Shown here: positions 20,001 through 31,235 of the stretch, piece after piece | Numbering within the stretch: position 1 is the stretch's first letter | Layout of the letters: the number at the start of each line of letters is the position of its first letter | NCBI RefSeq assembly: GCF_030463565.1 | Contig: NC_134654.1 | Location: 16,322,202-16,386,201, forward strand | Length of the DNA: 64,000 nucleotides | Source: Pelecanus crispus | Taxonomy: Eukaryota > Chordata > Aves > Pelecaniformes > Pelecanidae | Direction: 5' to 3' | The notes under the pieces: generated by a model | The model's input: the letters and a program-made list of their open reading frames with translations, nothing else | Database searches by the model: none | Told to the model about the DNA's origin: nothing | Translations under genes and position numbers: made by a program

Positions 20001-22073
20001 AAATGCTACAATATATACACAGAGCATAATAACCTACCTGAATCGTATCACCCAGGGGCTATTAACATGGAGATGCTTCTGAATACACCAAGTGCTTAAC
20101 TGAACATAGCATAGTTACACACTACAACACGGGGTGTGAAGAATAATGTTGCCAATTAAAATCAAAGGAAAAACTACAGAAAGTAGAATTTCATTTAGCA
20201 GTCACAGCAAAAGATACATTCACTTCACCCTGAGTTTGCTGTTTTTTCATGGGGATACAGAAAACAACACATGGCTCTGGCACCAGAGCAGCCAGCATGT
20301 AGAACTGTGCAGAACTGGGACTAGGACTCATTCTTGCTGAATTTGAGACTGTGCAATTGAAAACTGTCAGCCTGTTAACTCCTTCCACCTCTGCAAGTGC
20401 CTCATGCTCAAAGCTTGCCATTGCATGGAGAGGAAGTTGGTTCAAAAAGGAAAATGCATCAGCAGATTTGGTCCTGGCAGCAGACAAGCAAAGGTGAGCA
20501 CGCCAAAACTAGCTCTAGCTGCTGAGATAAACAAGTCATCCATCCTGAATGGGCTATGTGTGACTGTCTCCTCTCAGCCCTTTGGGACTAGAGTGAGGCA
20601 CAAACCCCCAGACAGGCTGAAGGCAGTGCAGGGACCACCACAACCTTCTGGTGGAGTCATAGTGAGCTCCACACTGACAGCACTTCTATCAGCGCAAATG
20701 GCAAAAACCCCCGTTGTCTCAGCAGTTTTATTTGCTCTGATTTTTATAATGCTGTGATTTTGCCTCCAGAACTTTCAGTCTTTTTCACCAGTCTCACATT
20801 CACTAGGAATAAAGATTCTGCTTCCTCTTGCTTACGGTTCAAGATCTTCTGCTTCTGTAAGAGGAACCCGAGGCCAGTGTCAGAGGTATTCAGCTCATGT
20901 TGGCCTGTATTGTCACAGAGAGAAGCTCCTCAGGTTCCTCCCTCAGGTGAGGTTGGAGACAGTTACACAGCTGAGTTTTACTCCACGAACTTTGGTGTTT
21001 TATTTCTGATAATCACTTGTTGGGTGGAACATGGGCCATGTCATGGGTGGCATAACAGTATTCATCTGCAAGTTAAGGCCTCCATACTCAGCAGATGGGC
21101 TGCACCTCAAGTTGGGAGGCTGTTTTAGACCTGCCATACTAAGACCATGAAAAGAGTGATTTCTTTGTCCAAACACATAATGTATTAGTCTGAAAAGGAA
21201 AAAACAGCTGCTTCAGTGCTGAGTGCTTTAAAGGAAGTTGCCATTGAAGTCCTTTATCTGTTCTCAGCCCCAGGGTTGTTTCTCTGCCTTCTACATCACT
21301 GACTAAAGGAAGGTCAGCACACGTCATCAGAGGCTAGTCACATTGCTTAAGTCCAACCACAGCCCCAGCAAACAAATACAACCCCTGCACAGAGGTTGGC
21401 AAATTCTCAGGTCAAGACAGGTAAATGGCAATCCTGATTCCATTAACAACTTTGTTCAATCTGCTTTGTAATTGTGTAACTGAGCTGTATTGCCAACACA
21501 ACAATCTGTGTACTTTGCTTTGCAAAGTTGGTGCGCAAAGCATCTGAATCATCCCCACCACAAATGGCTATTTGTATATATCAAAAAGCTGGCACTGTGT
21601 TGTCCAGTCCTGTCAGATTACCTGGTTCATCTCTCTTCCCACTTTCATAAAAGCCCTGCTGCTTTGCAGAAAGAACAATGTACATAATGTGTCTATTTGT
21701 TCTGTAGGTTATATTCTAGAGATCTGATTATCTTCTATTTTCTCACATATATTTCTACTGGGAATAAATCTAATTTAAACAGTCCTTAATTGTTATGATT
21801 TTGTAAATAGTGTCTTAAACACAATAGACACAAAACTCTCAACAAATTTGCTGGAGGAGATGTGACAGTATAGGGAATCGTTTTCGTATCTTCTGGGATT
21901 GTCCTCAATTGAAGCTTCTGGTCTGGTGTTAGAAAATTGATGCAAGAATTCTTTTAGCAACATATCCCCCAAAGCCCTATTACTGTGTGGGAAGGAAGAT
22001 GCCCTGGAATTTTGGAAATGAACAAAAGAAGGAAGTAAAAGAAAGAAAAGAAAAAAAGAAAAAAGATAAAGAA
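17015..22073. other. Intronic sequence without recognised gene or repeat
   Basis: Apart from the CCAAG target duplication at its start, I see no conserved exon, transposon end or RNA gene. Open frames are short and of ordinary composition. The last 50 bp (about 22,022-22,073) become purine-rich, leading into the (AAGG)n array. Confidence 0.5.
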
Positions 22074-22438
22074 GAAGGAAGGAAGGAAGGAAGGAAGGAA
22101 GGAAGGAAGGAAGGAAGGAAGGAAGGAAGGAAGGAAGGAAGGAAGGAAGGAAGGAAGAGCAAAGATGGATGGATGGAAGAAAAGAAGAAAGAGAAAGAGA
22201 AAAAAGGGAAGGAAGGAAGGAAGGAAGGAAGGAAGGAAGGAAGGAAGGAAGGAAGGAAGGAAGGAAGGAAGGAAGGAAGGAAGGAAGGAAGGAAGGAAGG
22301 AAGAGCAAAGATGGATGGATGGAAGAAAAGAAGAAAGAGAAAGAGAAAAAAGGGAAGGAAGGAAGGAAGGAAGGAAGGAAGGAAGGAAGGAAGGAAGGAA
22401 GGAAGGAAGGAAGGAAGGAAGGAAGGAAGGAAGGAAGG
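22074..22438. repeat. Higher-order (AAGG)n tetranucleotide array
   Basis: Three blocks of (AAGG)n, about 84, 97 and 86 bp, are separated by two near-identical spacers of about 51 bp. Each spacer contains GCAAAGATGGATGGATGG and then an A/G-rich run. The spacers are exactly 146 bp apart, so the block-plus-spacer unit was duplicated in tandem. One strand is almost pure purine over about 365 bp. Long frames here (Lys-Glu-Gly-Arg on plus, Pro-Ser-Phe-Leu on minus) are artefacts of the repeat. Confidence 0.97.
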
Positions 22439-25400
22439 TAAAAAAAGACACACATACATGTATATGTATATAGGAATTTGTTTAAAGTTCACATAAAATG
22501 AAATTTGCCTCCATCAGAGCAAACCCGGACATCATCTATGGAAAAATACTGGGCCAAATTAAAAACTTGAAGTGAAGCCATTTGTTGCTTATCATGGTTT
22601 ACCACGTATTTTTTGTGATGATTATCAAACGCAGTGAACTGACATAAAAATGATGATCTGAACTTCCTACAAACTGTATTATTTAGCAATGTGCTTGTTA
22701 TTTATATAGATGTAAAAAATGTTTATACAAGACTGTTTTGGTTAGCATAATTAAATATGCACTAAATATAATGAGATGAAACTTCAGTAGCAGTAAAAAA
22801 TAAATGAATAAGCTTTACAGAAACTAAGTCCAAGCAGTCAACATATATTTCTGTTATAGCTAATGCTACACTGCCTCAGTTCTGTTTTGTGCCCCTATCT
22901 TTTTTTTTTTTCATATTTTAATGTTTTTATAGGAAAATACTTTTATGTGCTTATTTTGTATAAAGACTGAATAGCTAAGCAAGATAAATTAATGCATCAA
23001 AACATTTATCTGCATTTCATATGTAAAACTTATTTGTGCTTAGAAACTAGTACTTGAGCACTCATATTTACCTTTTACATACAAAATCACTACATTTCCA
23101 AAAACTGCTGTAGAGTTCTTCATTTGCAGCTAAAATCTGCAGCTGATGTAAAACTACAGTCTAGAGCTAAGGAAACCCACACCAAACTTCTGATTTCAGT
23201 GGAAATGAAGTCTGAAGTCCATCACTGAAAGCAGAATTTAGGCTGAGGTTCCTAAAGGACTGTAGATATCTCTATAATGGGACATTCAGTGTCCTAGAAG
23301 TGAATTAGGTGCATAAATAGACCAACACCAGGAAGAAAATCAACAGACTTCTTTAAGATGTAGGATACTCACAGTCACACTGGCTAATTCAGAGCCCTCA
23401 ACAACAGCAGGAATTAAATCCTGGTATTGCAGACAATGGGTTGACAGTCACTTGGCTGTGGTCATTTTTCTTGATCTCCATTGGAAATTGTTTTTCCCAA
23501 CATATCACATTTTCCAAAACCAGGACAGACATACATTTCACCCCTCTGCAAACCCTCTGTGCCAGCCAGGCAGGGGTTAAAGGGATTTTCTTCTCGCTCT
23601 GTGTTAACTGTGCTATGAACAGCACTATGCTAATTAAGCAATAGCAGTCTGACAGAACAGATTATATGCAATCCCACCATTAATTAATAGTTATTCCTTC
23701 CTGCATTGGAAGAGTTCCATGTAATCTCATCAGTGATCTCACGGATGCACAACCAACTTTGCATTAAGAACCTGTGCACCAAGAGTGGCAAACTCCAAGC
23801 CAGTTTAAAACAGAGGGTCTTGGGGTTTTAACCCTGGGAACCCGAAGTTGAAGCTGAACAGCTCAGAGAGCTAGGGTTGAATGTGCTTTTTCTTTTTTTG
23901 CTGGTTCAAAGGGAACATAGATTGTCCTTACCCTTTTAAATTTGTTTCTTTTCAGGAAAAAAACTGCCACAGTAATACAAAGCCGTGCTTGCATATGGTG
24001 CTGATAGACATAACCTGCATTCATAGAGAGCCTGTCACAGTGGCATCTGCAGGGAGCAGGGCAGAGGCAACTGGGTAGCATCAGTCCATGGAAAGAGATG
24101 TTTACTATCCTCTGCCTTTCTCAGCTGAACAAAGACAATGTTGCTGATAGGTTACAGTGGGTTGTCCCTATAACGCTGTTTGGTGCAATGGCTGCTGCAT
24201 CTGAATCACTTCCACACACTATGATCCTGTTATGAGTCCCAAGACCTTTGGGGAAATCAATGGATTGGTGCCATTTGTTCTACTTTTGCAGAGGACTAGC
24301 CAGTAGATGAAGGGGAAAGGGGAGCACAGGAAACTTGTCTTTCATCCCTCCTCCATGAGGAGGTCTCTTGCAGAGCCCCGGGCCACATGTCTGCCACAGC
24401 CGGGTTGTGGAAAACCTCTGCTGCCCAGTCCTAGGGTTGTACGAGTTTGGAGACTCATTGTAATGGGAATTATGGGAGAAGGTAAGAAACCTGTAAAGTT
24501 CCTATGATTGTAGGAGATGGGAGAGGGAGATCACCAGCCCACAGCAGCTGAGTTCTCATCCTGACAGGTATTCCAGCTTGCAACAGCTCATGCTTCCCTT
24601 CACATATACCAGGTCAAGTGCATCCTTGCTGAGTGAGGCAGCCCTTGGGGAGGCTGTGGGGAGCTCCACCAGGCATGGGAGAGATTTCTGGCTGTTCAGG
24701 CTGAAGCATTGATTGTTTGGTGACAAATAATCTACCGCCACTGCCCTGCTTGCTCTGTGCTGGTAGCCTGAGAACCTTTCTCTGTTTTACTTCAGTTAAG
24801 ATTGAACTGAACTCAGACCATGTGCGACACAAGGCATGTCTTGAGCCTCACACTGTCTTCTTTCCCTTCTTCTGCTCCTTTCAGATGGTGTCACTGCATG
24901 GTGGGTGCTAGAGACAAGCTAAGGGACAGAGCTCATGAACATGGTTCTCAGAAAGACAGCTCATGTCCACCTACAAATTTGCATAATCACACAGAAAATG
25001 TACACCATGTCCTACCCAGGAAGGGAATTAAATTAAACCTGTGGTGTTGCTGAACTATCTCAGAATTTCAGCAGTAATTATGAATACTGTGAGCTCTTTT
25101 GATGCTTTATTTGAAAGGTCCAAATATCTTTTTAGACTCACCAAGCAATGGCTCACCAGCAACAACACACATGAATATCATGCACAAAAGCATCCATGAC
25201 CATATGGGTAACTTAGGAAAAAAAATATAACTCTGAATCATACAGTTATTTGTAGTCAAATCATTCAAGTAATTTTGTACAACCAAACTGCTAATCTGGG
25301 GCCAAGGAAATCAAAAGGAGGAGGGAACTAGGGCAGAGGAAGCCAGGAGGGCTGGAGGCACAGGGCTGAGCAGAGAGAGGCAGGGCTTCTGGCCATGGAG

Positions 25401-27819
25401 GAGGTGAAGAAATGTCTCCAGGCAGGGATGAGGTGGTAGAAACAAAGGGGAAAACAAAGGAGTATCTTTGAACAGCATCTGAACTCTTGAAACTGGCTAA
25501 AGGATGACATGGGGCATCCCCAAGTTTATTAGGTCAAGAGGGCCAGATAGAGAGGTGCCAATAAATGTGCTGAAACGTACAGAGGTAAGACAATTGTGTT
25601 TTTTCAGAGCTCAGCAAGAGCATTGTCAAAAGGGGTATTAACGCATATGAAGCTGCTCGGGTACAAAACCCAAACCCAGGGAAGCTTTGGAGGAACTCTA
25701 GAAAGGCTGCTCTCATCCTTAGAGGGATCACCAGACAGGTTATATGGTGGTGACAGGCTGCTCCAGACATCTCCTGAGGTTTCACTTCTGAGGTTATGGG
25801 GATATGTCAGTGCTGGTCTGCCCCGTGGTGGATGTAGGGACATGAAAGGTGCTCTGGGTTTCATAAGTTCCTAAGGTCAGAGAAATGTCATGTTGCCACA
25901 ATAAAATTAAGGGGGTTTGGAAGGCTATGAGAGCAACCACTGGAACTGGTTTAGAACGAGGCATTTCTGTCTATGAAAGTGGGCACAGGGAGTCCTGAAT
26001 CTGTTAATAGTTTTTACCTATCCTGCATACTAGAAAGTAGAGAGACATTGTGCAGTGAATCACAGGCTTCAGTAGGTTATCCCAACAAAACCCATGCAAG
26101 TATGGGCTGGACAGCTTGGATTTAGCTGTGAACCTAATCTCTGGCCACATATTGTCATGCAAAAATCATGTCAGCTTAGGAGCCCTTGCCTCATGTTCAC
26201 TGTTCTTCTATCCTATCTTAGAAATATGTACCAGCAGCACTGTAAGTTTAGTAGCTGGCTGACAAGATGGACTTTTTTTTTGGTTATCATTTTTACTGGT
26301 TTGGCCAGTTAAATCTGACAGCACCTTGCTGATGTGGAAGGGAGAAAGGAACAATCAGACATGGGGAAACACAAGGTTGATGAGTAAAATTATAAAAGAC
26401 TGGGCCATATTTCATTGTGTGCACTATTTAAAAATATGGTCCTATGTTTAATGTTAATGGAAACCATCATTCATGCATCATTGCCATAGCAACATTTCTA
26501 TTAACATTAATCATACTTTGACACCAGTAAATGTTACTGGCTGGCAGAGGAAAGTTACAACATGTGTAATTTTGCTCTTTGTTTTCTCTTACCATGTGTA
26601 GGTGTCTGGGTGGCACTGTTTAGTATCAGGTGATTATAATTTTGTTCTTGGTCATCTGAAATTCACAGAAAAAAAAAAAAATCCCTTTAAGAAACAGCTT
26701 AGCATACCCACTGATCTGCAGATGATAATTACAGCTCACAGCATTCACAGGAAATCTCAGCATGATTAAAGAAAGGAGAAGAAAATGCTTAAGAAAGCAT
26801 AAGATTCTGTTATGTAGTTCACTTAAAATTCCAGATGCAAGAGGAACATGATATGGGAAACTGCTGTCCTTCTGCTGAGCCTGCAAATTAGAGTTATCTG
26901 CAAAGGTAAGAAGCATGCCCAGACAGGAACAAACCACAGCTGGTGTACCGACATCAGTGGTGTGTTCCTGGGGACTGCTGGAACATCATATCCCCTACTC
27001 CACTGCTCCATTTCTATCCAGCATGGAGGTTTTCAGGACATTAGCCCCAGCTACATGAAAAACATACTCTCCCACTGTGACTGCAACCATAACAACAATG
27101 TCCTGTGTGAGTACAGGGAAAGATCAAATAAAAGGCCTCATAAATGCAGGAGGTAGAGTTAAATAGCTGTACATGGACTGTCCCTCCCCTGAGAAGTGAC
27201 AATCCTGTAAGACCTGATGCATTCAGTATTAAATGCACTATGTTGCAAAGCAGGAGCAACAATCAATGGCAGAATGACTGCTATCATTTTGGTTAGTAAC
27301 TACACTTCGGGTTGGAAAACAACTTTCTCTCTCACTGTAATAAACCCATCAGATAAGTGACTGCTGATAAACTTCTATCATCTTTAGTTTCCAGACAAGC
27401 TGTCAATAAGGAATGAACTCTTTGTTGGATCTTTACAACCCGTTATGCAACTGTAGCAATGTAGGGTGAGAAGAGATTTCAAGAAAGCTTCTTGTATCTC
27501 ATGCTCTCCTGGTGCAGGATGGACTAGTCTGATGTCTAGTCTGCTATTCTTAAAAACCTATCATTGATATTTACTTTCTTCCTAGAAGATCTGTTTCATT
27601 AGGTCTTTCTTACTGCTTTTTAGGCCAGTTCCTTCTTTCCTGTCTACCAGGGACAGGGAGGAAATCCCCCTTATTTCTGCAATAGCTCTTCATGACAAAG
27701 CTGTTACTATGTGTTCTCTTAACTTTATTCTTCAGGTTAAACAATGGCATTTCCTTTATGTTTCCCTACAAAACTTGCTTTGCTTTGCCTTTGATTATTG
27801 TCATTCTAGCATACCATGC
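22439..27819. other. Intronic sequence without recognised gene or transposon
   Basis: This stretch is AT-rich over 22,700-23,100. It contains a near-perfect RFX-type X-box at 26,480-26,493. No exon, RNA gene or retroelement tail was recognised. Confidence 0.5.
26480..26493. promoter_or_regulatory. RFX X-box-like palindrome
   Basis: ATTGCCATAGCAAC differs at one outer base from the palindromic RFX-factor site GTTGCCATAGCAAC. It sits in an AT-rich stretch that also holds TCATGCATCA. RFX factors act in ciliated and neural cells. The site may be a chance match, and its link to the SHISA6-like gene is only positional. Confidence 0.35.
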
Positions 27820-28008
27820 TGTCATGGTTTAGCCCCAGCCAGCAACCAAGCACCACACAGCCGCTCGCTCACTCCCCCTATCCTGATGGGATGGGGAAGA
27901 GAGTCGGAGGAGTAAGTGTGAGAAAAACTCCTGCGTTGAGATAGGAACAGATAAATAATTGAAATAAAGTAAAATAGTAATGATAACAATAACAATATAA
28001 TAATGATA

Positions 28009-28041
28009 ATGATAATGATGATGATGATGATGATGATGATG

Positions 28042-28080
<39 letters not shown>
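28009..28080. repeat. Compound triplet array (GAT)n(AAT)n within the LTR
   Basis: GAT repeats pass directly into AAT repeats at the position where the other LTR has (ATT)n. The poly-Ile, poly-Met and poly-Tyr frames here are artefacts. Confidence 0.92.
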
Positions 28081-28082
<2 letters not shown>

Positions 28083-28181
28083 CAAAGCAAGTGATGCACA
28101 ATGCAATTGCTCACCACCCACCAACCGATACCCAGACAGTTCCCGAGCAGCGATCGCTGCTCCCCGGCCAACCCCCCACAG

Positions 28182-28204
28182 TTTATACACTGAGCATGAC
28201 GTCA
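28182..28204 (-). promoter_or_regulatory. LTR core promoter: intact CRE plus TATA-like box
   Basis: On minus, TGACGTCA is followed by GTATAAA with the same spacing as in the other LTR. This copy points in the same direction as the SHISA6-like gene, so it could in principle start an intronic transcript. No evidence of activity can be seen from sequence. Confidence 0.45.
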
Positions 28205-28445
28205 TATGGTATGGAATAGCCTTTTGGTCAGTTTGGATCAACTATTCTGGCTGTGCCCCCTCCCAGTTTCTTGTGCACCTGGCAGAGCATGGGAGGCTGC
28301 AAAGTCCTTGACTAGCATGAGCAGTACTTAGCAACAGCTAAAACATCAGTGTGTTATCAGCATTCTTCTCCTACTAAATCCAAAACACAGCACTGTGCCT
28401 GCTACTAGGAAGAAAATTAACTCTATCCCAGCTGAAACCAGGACA

Positions 28446-30361
28446 CACACTCTCTCCAATTGAGGTAGATCCTTCTCAAGTCTGGAATACAGTCTGGGAC
28501 ATGTTTCTGAAAAGAGACCTTTACCAGTACAGAGTGGAGTGTCTGGATTTTTCCCAGTCATCTACTCTTGTTCACACAAACTTGCACGATATTTTTCTTT
28601 TCCTTGTTCATGTAAAGTTTGTGATACTTTTTATGATTCCTTATTGCTTTTCCAAAGAACTGCTACCTGTCCAATTGTTCTTCAACATATGCCAGGTTTT
28701 TTATTATTGCTGTTTCAGTCCAATGTGTCCAATGTGTAGCATTTTTCTCCATTTAATCAATTTATTTTCATTCTATTTCTCCAATCTGTCAAGAACATTT
28801 TAAATTCTAATCCCATCCTCTAATAGACTTGCAGTCATCCAAGCTTCATATCATCTGCAAATTTAATAAGCAAATTCCTTTTCCACCAGTAACAAAAAGA
28901 CTAAATGCAGAACCACATCAGTTCATCCTTCTACTGAAATTTAGTTACCTTTTATGGTTAGTCAGCCATTATGACATCTACCCTATAGAGGTTCATTAAG
29001 AACATGCTTCTCAAATTAGTCTCATGTTACTTTCCCAGAAACTACTGAAAATCTTGCTAAGGTCATGATCCTTAATAGAAGTTATTTCTCCCTGGTCACA
29101 AAACACAGTAAAAAATAAAAATAAGATTAGCTTGACATGATTTGTTTCTGAGAGGTCCATGCTGGCTGCTACTTTATCGCACTGGAAACTCATCTCCCTG
29201 CACAGCATGCTGAATGCCTGTGCAGAGCAAGGATTAAAATCAGAGGTTATTTATTTGGTTGACAACAGACTGGACACATTAGCTTAGTTACTTCTCCATC
29301 TGGAAAATAAGCACTCATTATATACACAGACAGACGAAAATATAGAAAGGATATTAGCCTGGCTACCTGTATGTGATGAGCAAACCCTAAAAGGGGACCA
29401 GGTTCACATAGACACCTAAAGTGCCCTTGAATAAGTGGCCTACAGGTCACCTAATTTAGAATTTTTATTTGGATCCTCAACCGCTGGTTACTTTTAGCAA
29501 GTAAAATTCCTGCAGTAACTAATTCTGTGGCTTTACTTCAGTTTCTGTTCCTCCATATAGTCTAATTTCACTGTACCATGAAAACTGGCCCAGAGGATGG
29601 GTGGGACAAATAAAAAACTGGATATTTCTGGAATCGCTGTAACCATCCAGAGCGATTTTCAGAGATATGGGATCAGATGGGACACTTTTCTTCTAGTTTC
29701 CAGCAAGTATGATACAGAATCCCACTCACCAATTTCTGCATTAGGTTTTAACTGTTTCTGGAGTTCAAACAGACCTTTTCAGTAATATGATTTTGAAAGA
29801 CTTCATGTGATGATAAGTCTAATACATGCCTAAAAGAAATAGATGCAGTATTTTTAGTCTTCACTACCAAAAACCACAGTATACTTTAGGTCTTAACTGA
29901 ATCATCTGGCTTCAACTCCTATTAGATCTTTCATATTTTTTGGTGGGACTAACAAAAAAATTTATTACTAGAAAACTCTTCCACATGTAGAAACTTCTAG
30001 ATCATGAGGCCTGTCAATCATCAATTTGATTATTCTCTTAGATAATCTAAATATTCTGTGCTTCTGAAAAGCTGTGGGGCGAAGGTCTGGCCAGTATGTA
30101 TAGATTTAATCAGATTCAGTTCATGACATTGTCAAGCAGAAATGTGTTTTGAATATTACTGTTAGACTGGTGTTTAGTCATTATAGCCAGCAACAGGGCT
30201 GCTGGGACTGCCAGACACATGGTTTTGGAGCAGTCTGCTCTATGTAAAATTTTTAGGGTTTTTTGTTGCGAAGGCAGCTGTTTTGTACAGTGTACATTAG
30301 GGATGTCTTTGTCCTGAAAACAACTGTTTCTCCCTTATGGCTGGTTTTCTGTTATCAAGTT
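28446..30361. other. Intronic sequence without recognised gene or repeat
   Basis: The composition is ordinary to AT-rich, with no recognisable exon, RNA gene or transposon end. Confidence 0.5.
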
Positions 30362-30605
30362 CATAAAATCACAGAATCACTGAGGCTGGAGGCACCTCTG
30401 GAGATCATCTAATCCAACCCCCTGCTCAAAGCAGGGTCAGCTAGAGCAGGTTGCCCAGGACCATGTTCATTAGGGTTTTGAATATCTCCAAGGATGGAGA
30501 CTCCAAATCCACTTTGTAAATCCTCTTCCAGTGTTCAACCACTCTCACAGTAAGAAAGTTTTCTCTTACGTTTAAGTGGAATTTTCTGTACTACAATTTG
30601 TAATT
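30362..30605 (-). mobile_element. Old CR1 3' fragment, minus orientation
   Basis: On plus the fragment begins AAAATCACAGAATCACTGAGG, a diverged form of the CR1 tail. It continues through GATCATCTAATCCAACCCCC and the region matching the ORF2 C-terminus. About 240 bp remain. It is clearly more diverged than the other copies and therefore older. Confidence 0.85.
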
Positions 30606-31010
30606 TCCAGCCTGGCTGCATCAAAGCTAATTTACAAATTAAATCACAGAAAATATCCAAACATCCAAACTGTTTGTCTTCTTCTCAACTAATGTTGCTT
30701 ACACACTATAGGGGCTGACAGATTAAAGGTTACACAGAGATGGAGACACTTGTGTGTGTGAAATGCAAGCATTTAAAACAGTAGCAGACATAACTTGAAC
30801 ACATTAATTGTTCCAGAAGGGAAACAACAGAGGTTTATCTCTCCTGAAAACACAGAGTACTCCAGTGCAGTCACTTACTCTCACAACCTCACTCCTAGGT
30901 GAAATTGTGTCTTCACTGAGGACAATTACACATGATTCTACATGAATAGGAACTATTGTCTTCTGATTCTGATCAGGTTTCCTTTTCACCCCAAATACTA
31001 TGTCTTTCCC
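30606..31010. other. Intronic sequence between the old CR1 fragment and the CTTCC array
   Basis: No gene or repeat was recognised. The array begins abruptly after ATGTCTTTCCC. Confidence 0.5.
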
Positions 31011-31235
31011 CTTCCCTTCCCTTCCCTTCCCTTCCCTTCCCTTCCCTTCCCTTCCCTTCCCTTCCCTTCCCTTCCCTTCCCTTCCCTTCCCTTCCCTTCC
31101 CTTCCCTTCCCTTCCCTTCCCTTCCCTTCCCTTCCCTTCCCTTCCCTTCCCTTCCCTTCCCTTCCCTTCCCTTCCCTTCCCTTCCCTTCCCTTCCCTTCC
31201 CTTCCCTTCCCTTCCCTTCCCTTCCCTTCCCTTCC
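31011..31235. repeat. Perfect (CTTCC)45 pentanucleotide array
   Basis: The 225 bp from 31,011 to 31,235 read as 45 uninterrupted copies of CTTCC, with no interruption seen. One strand is pure pyrimidine. The 5-nt unit has no stop codon in any of its frames, so long open frames appear on both strands (Leu-Pro-Phe-Pro-Ser on plus, Gly-Arg-Glu-Gly-Lys on minus). These are not genes. Confidence 0.98.

Larger units (their letters stand above)
27820..28445 (-). mobile_element. Solo LTR of the same endogenous retrovirus family, minus orientation
   Basis: This 626-bp LTR is the reverse complement of the 16.4-kb family. On plus it starts TGTCATGGTTTAGCCCCAGCC and ends CAGCTGAAACCAGGACA. The extra length comes from a longer triplet array (28,009-28,080, GAT then AAT). 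The flanking pentamers, CATGC (27,815-27,819) and CACAC (28,446-28,450), do not match, so the target duplication is mutated or lost by recombination. It keeps an intact CRE, TGACGTCA (28,197-28,204), and GTATAAA (28,182-28,188 on minus). No internal retroviral genes are present. Confidence 0.9.

Noticed and set aside
22074-22438. Regular repeat-spacer pattern as a CRISPR-like array
   Set aside because: The repeats are tetranucleotide microsatellite blocks, the spacers are identical, and the genome is a vertebrate.
21793-22496. Long frames rich in Pro-Ser-Phe-Leu (minus) or Lys-Glu-Gly-Arg (plus)
   Set aside because: They are translations of the (AAGG)n array, open in several frames on both strands, with no conserved sequence outside the repeat.
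27822-28311. Poly-Ile, poly-Tyr and poly-Leu frames
   Set aside because: They are artefacts of the triplet array inside the solo LTR.
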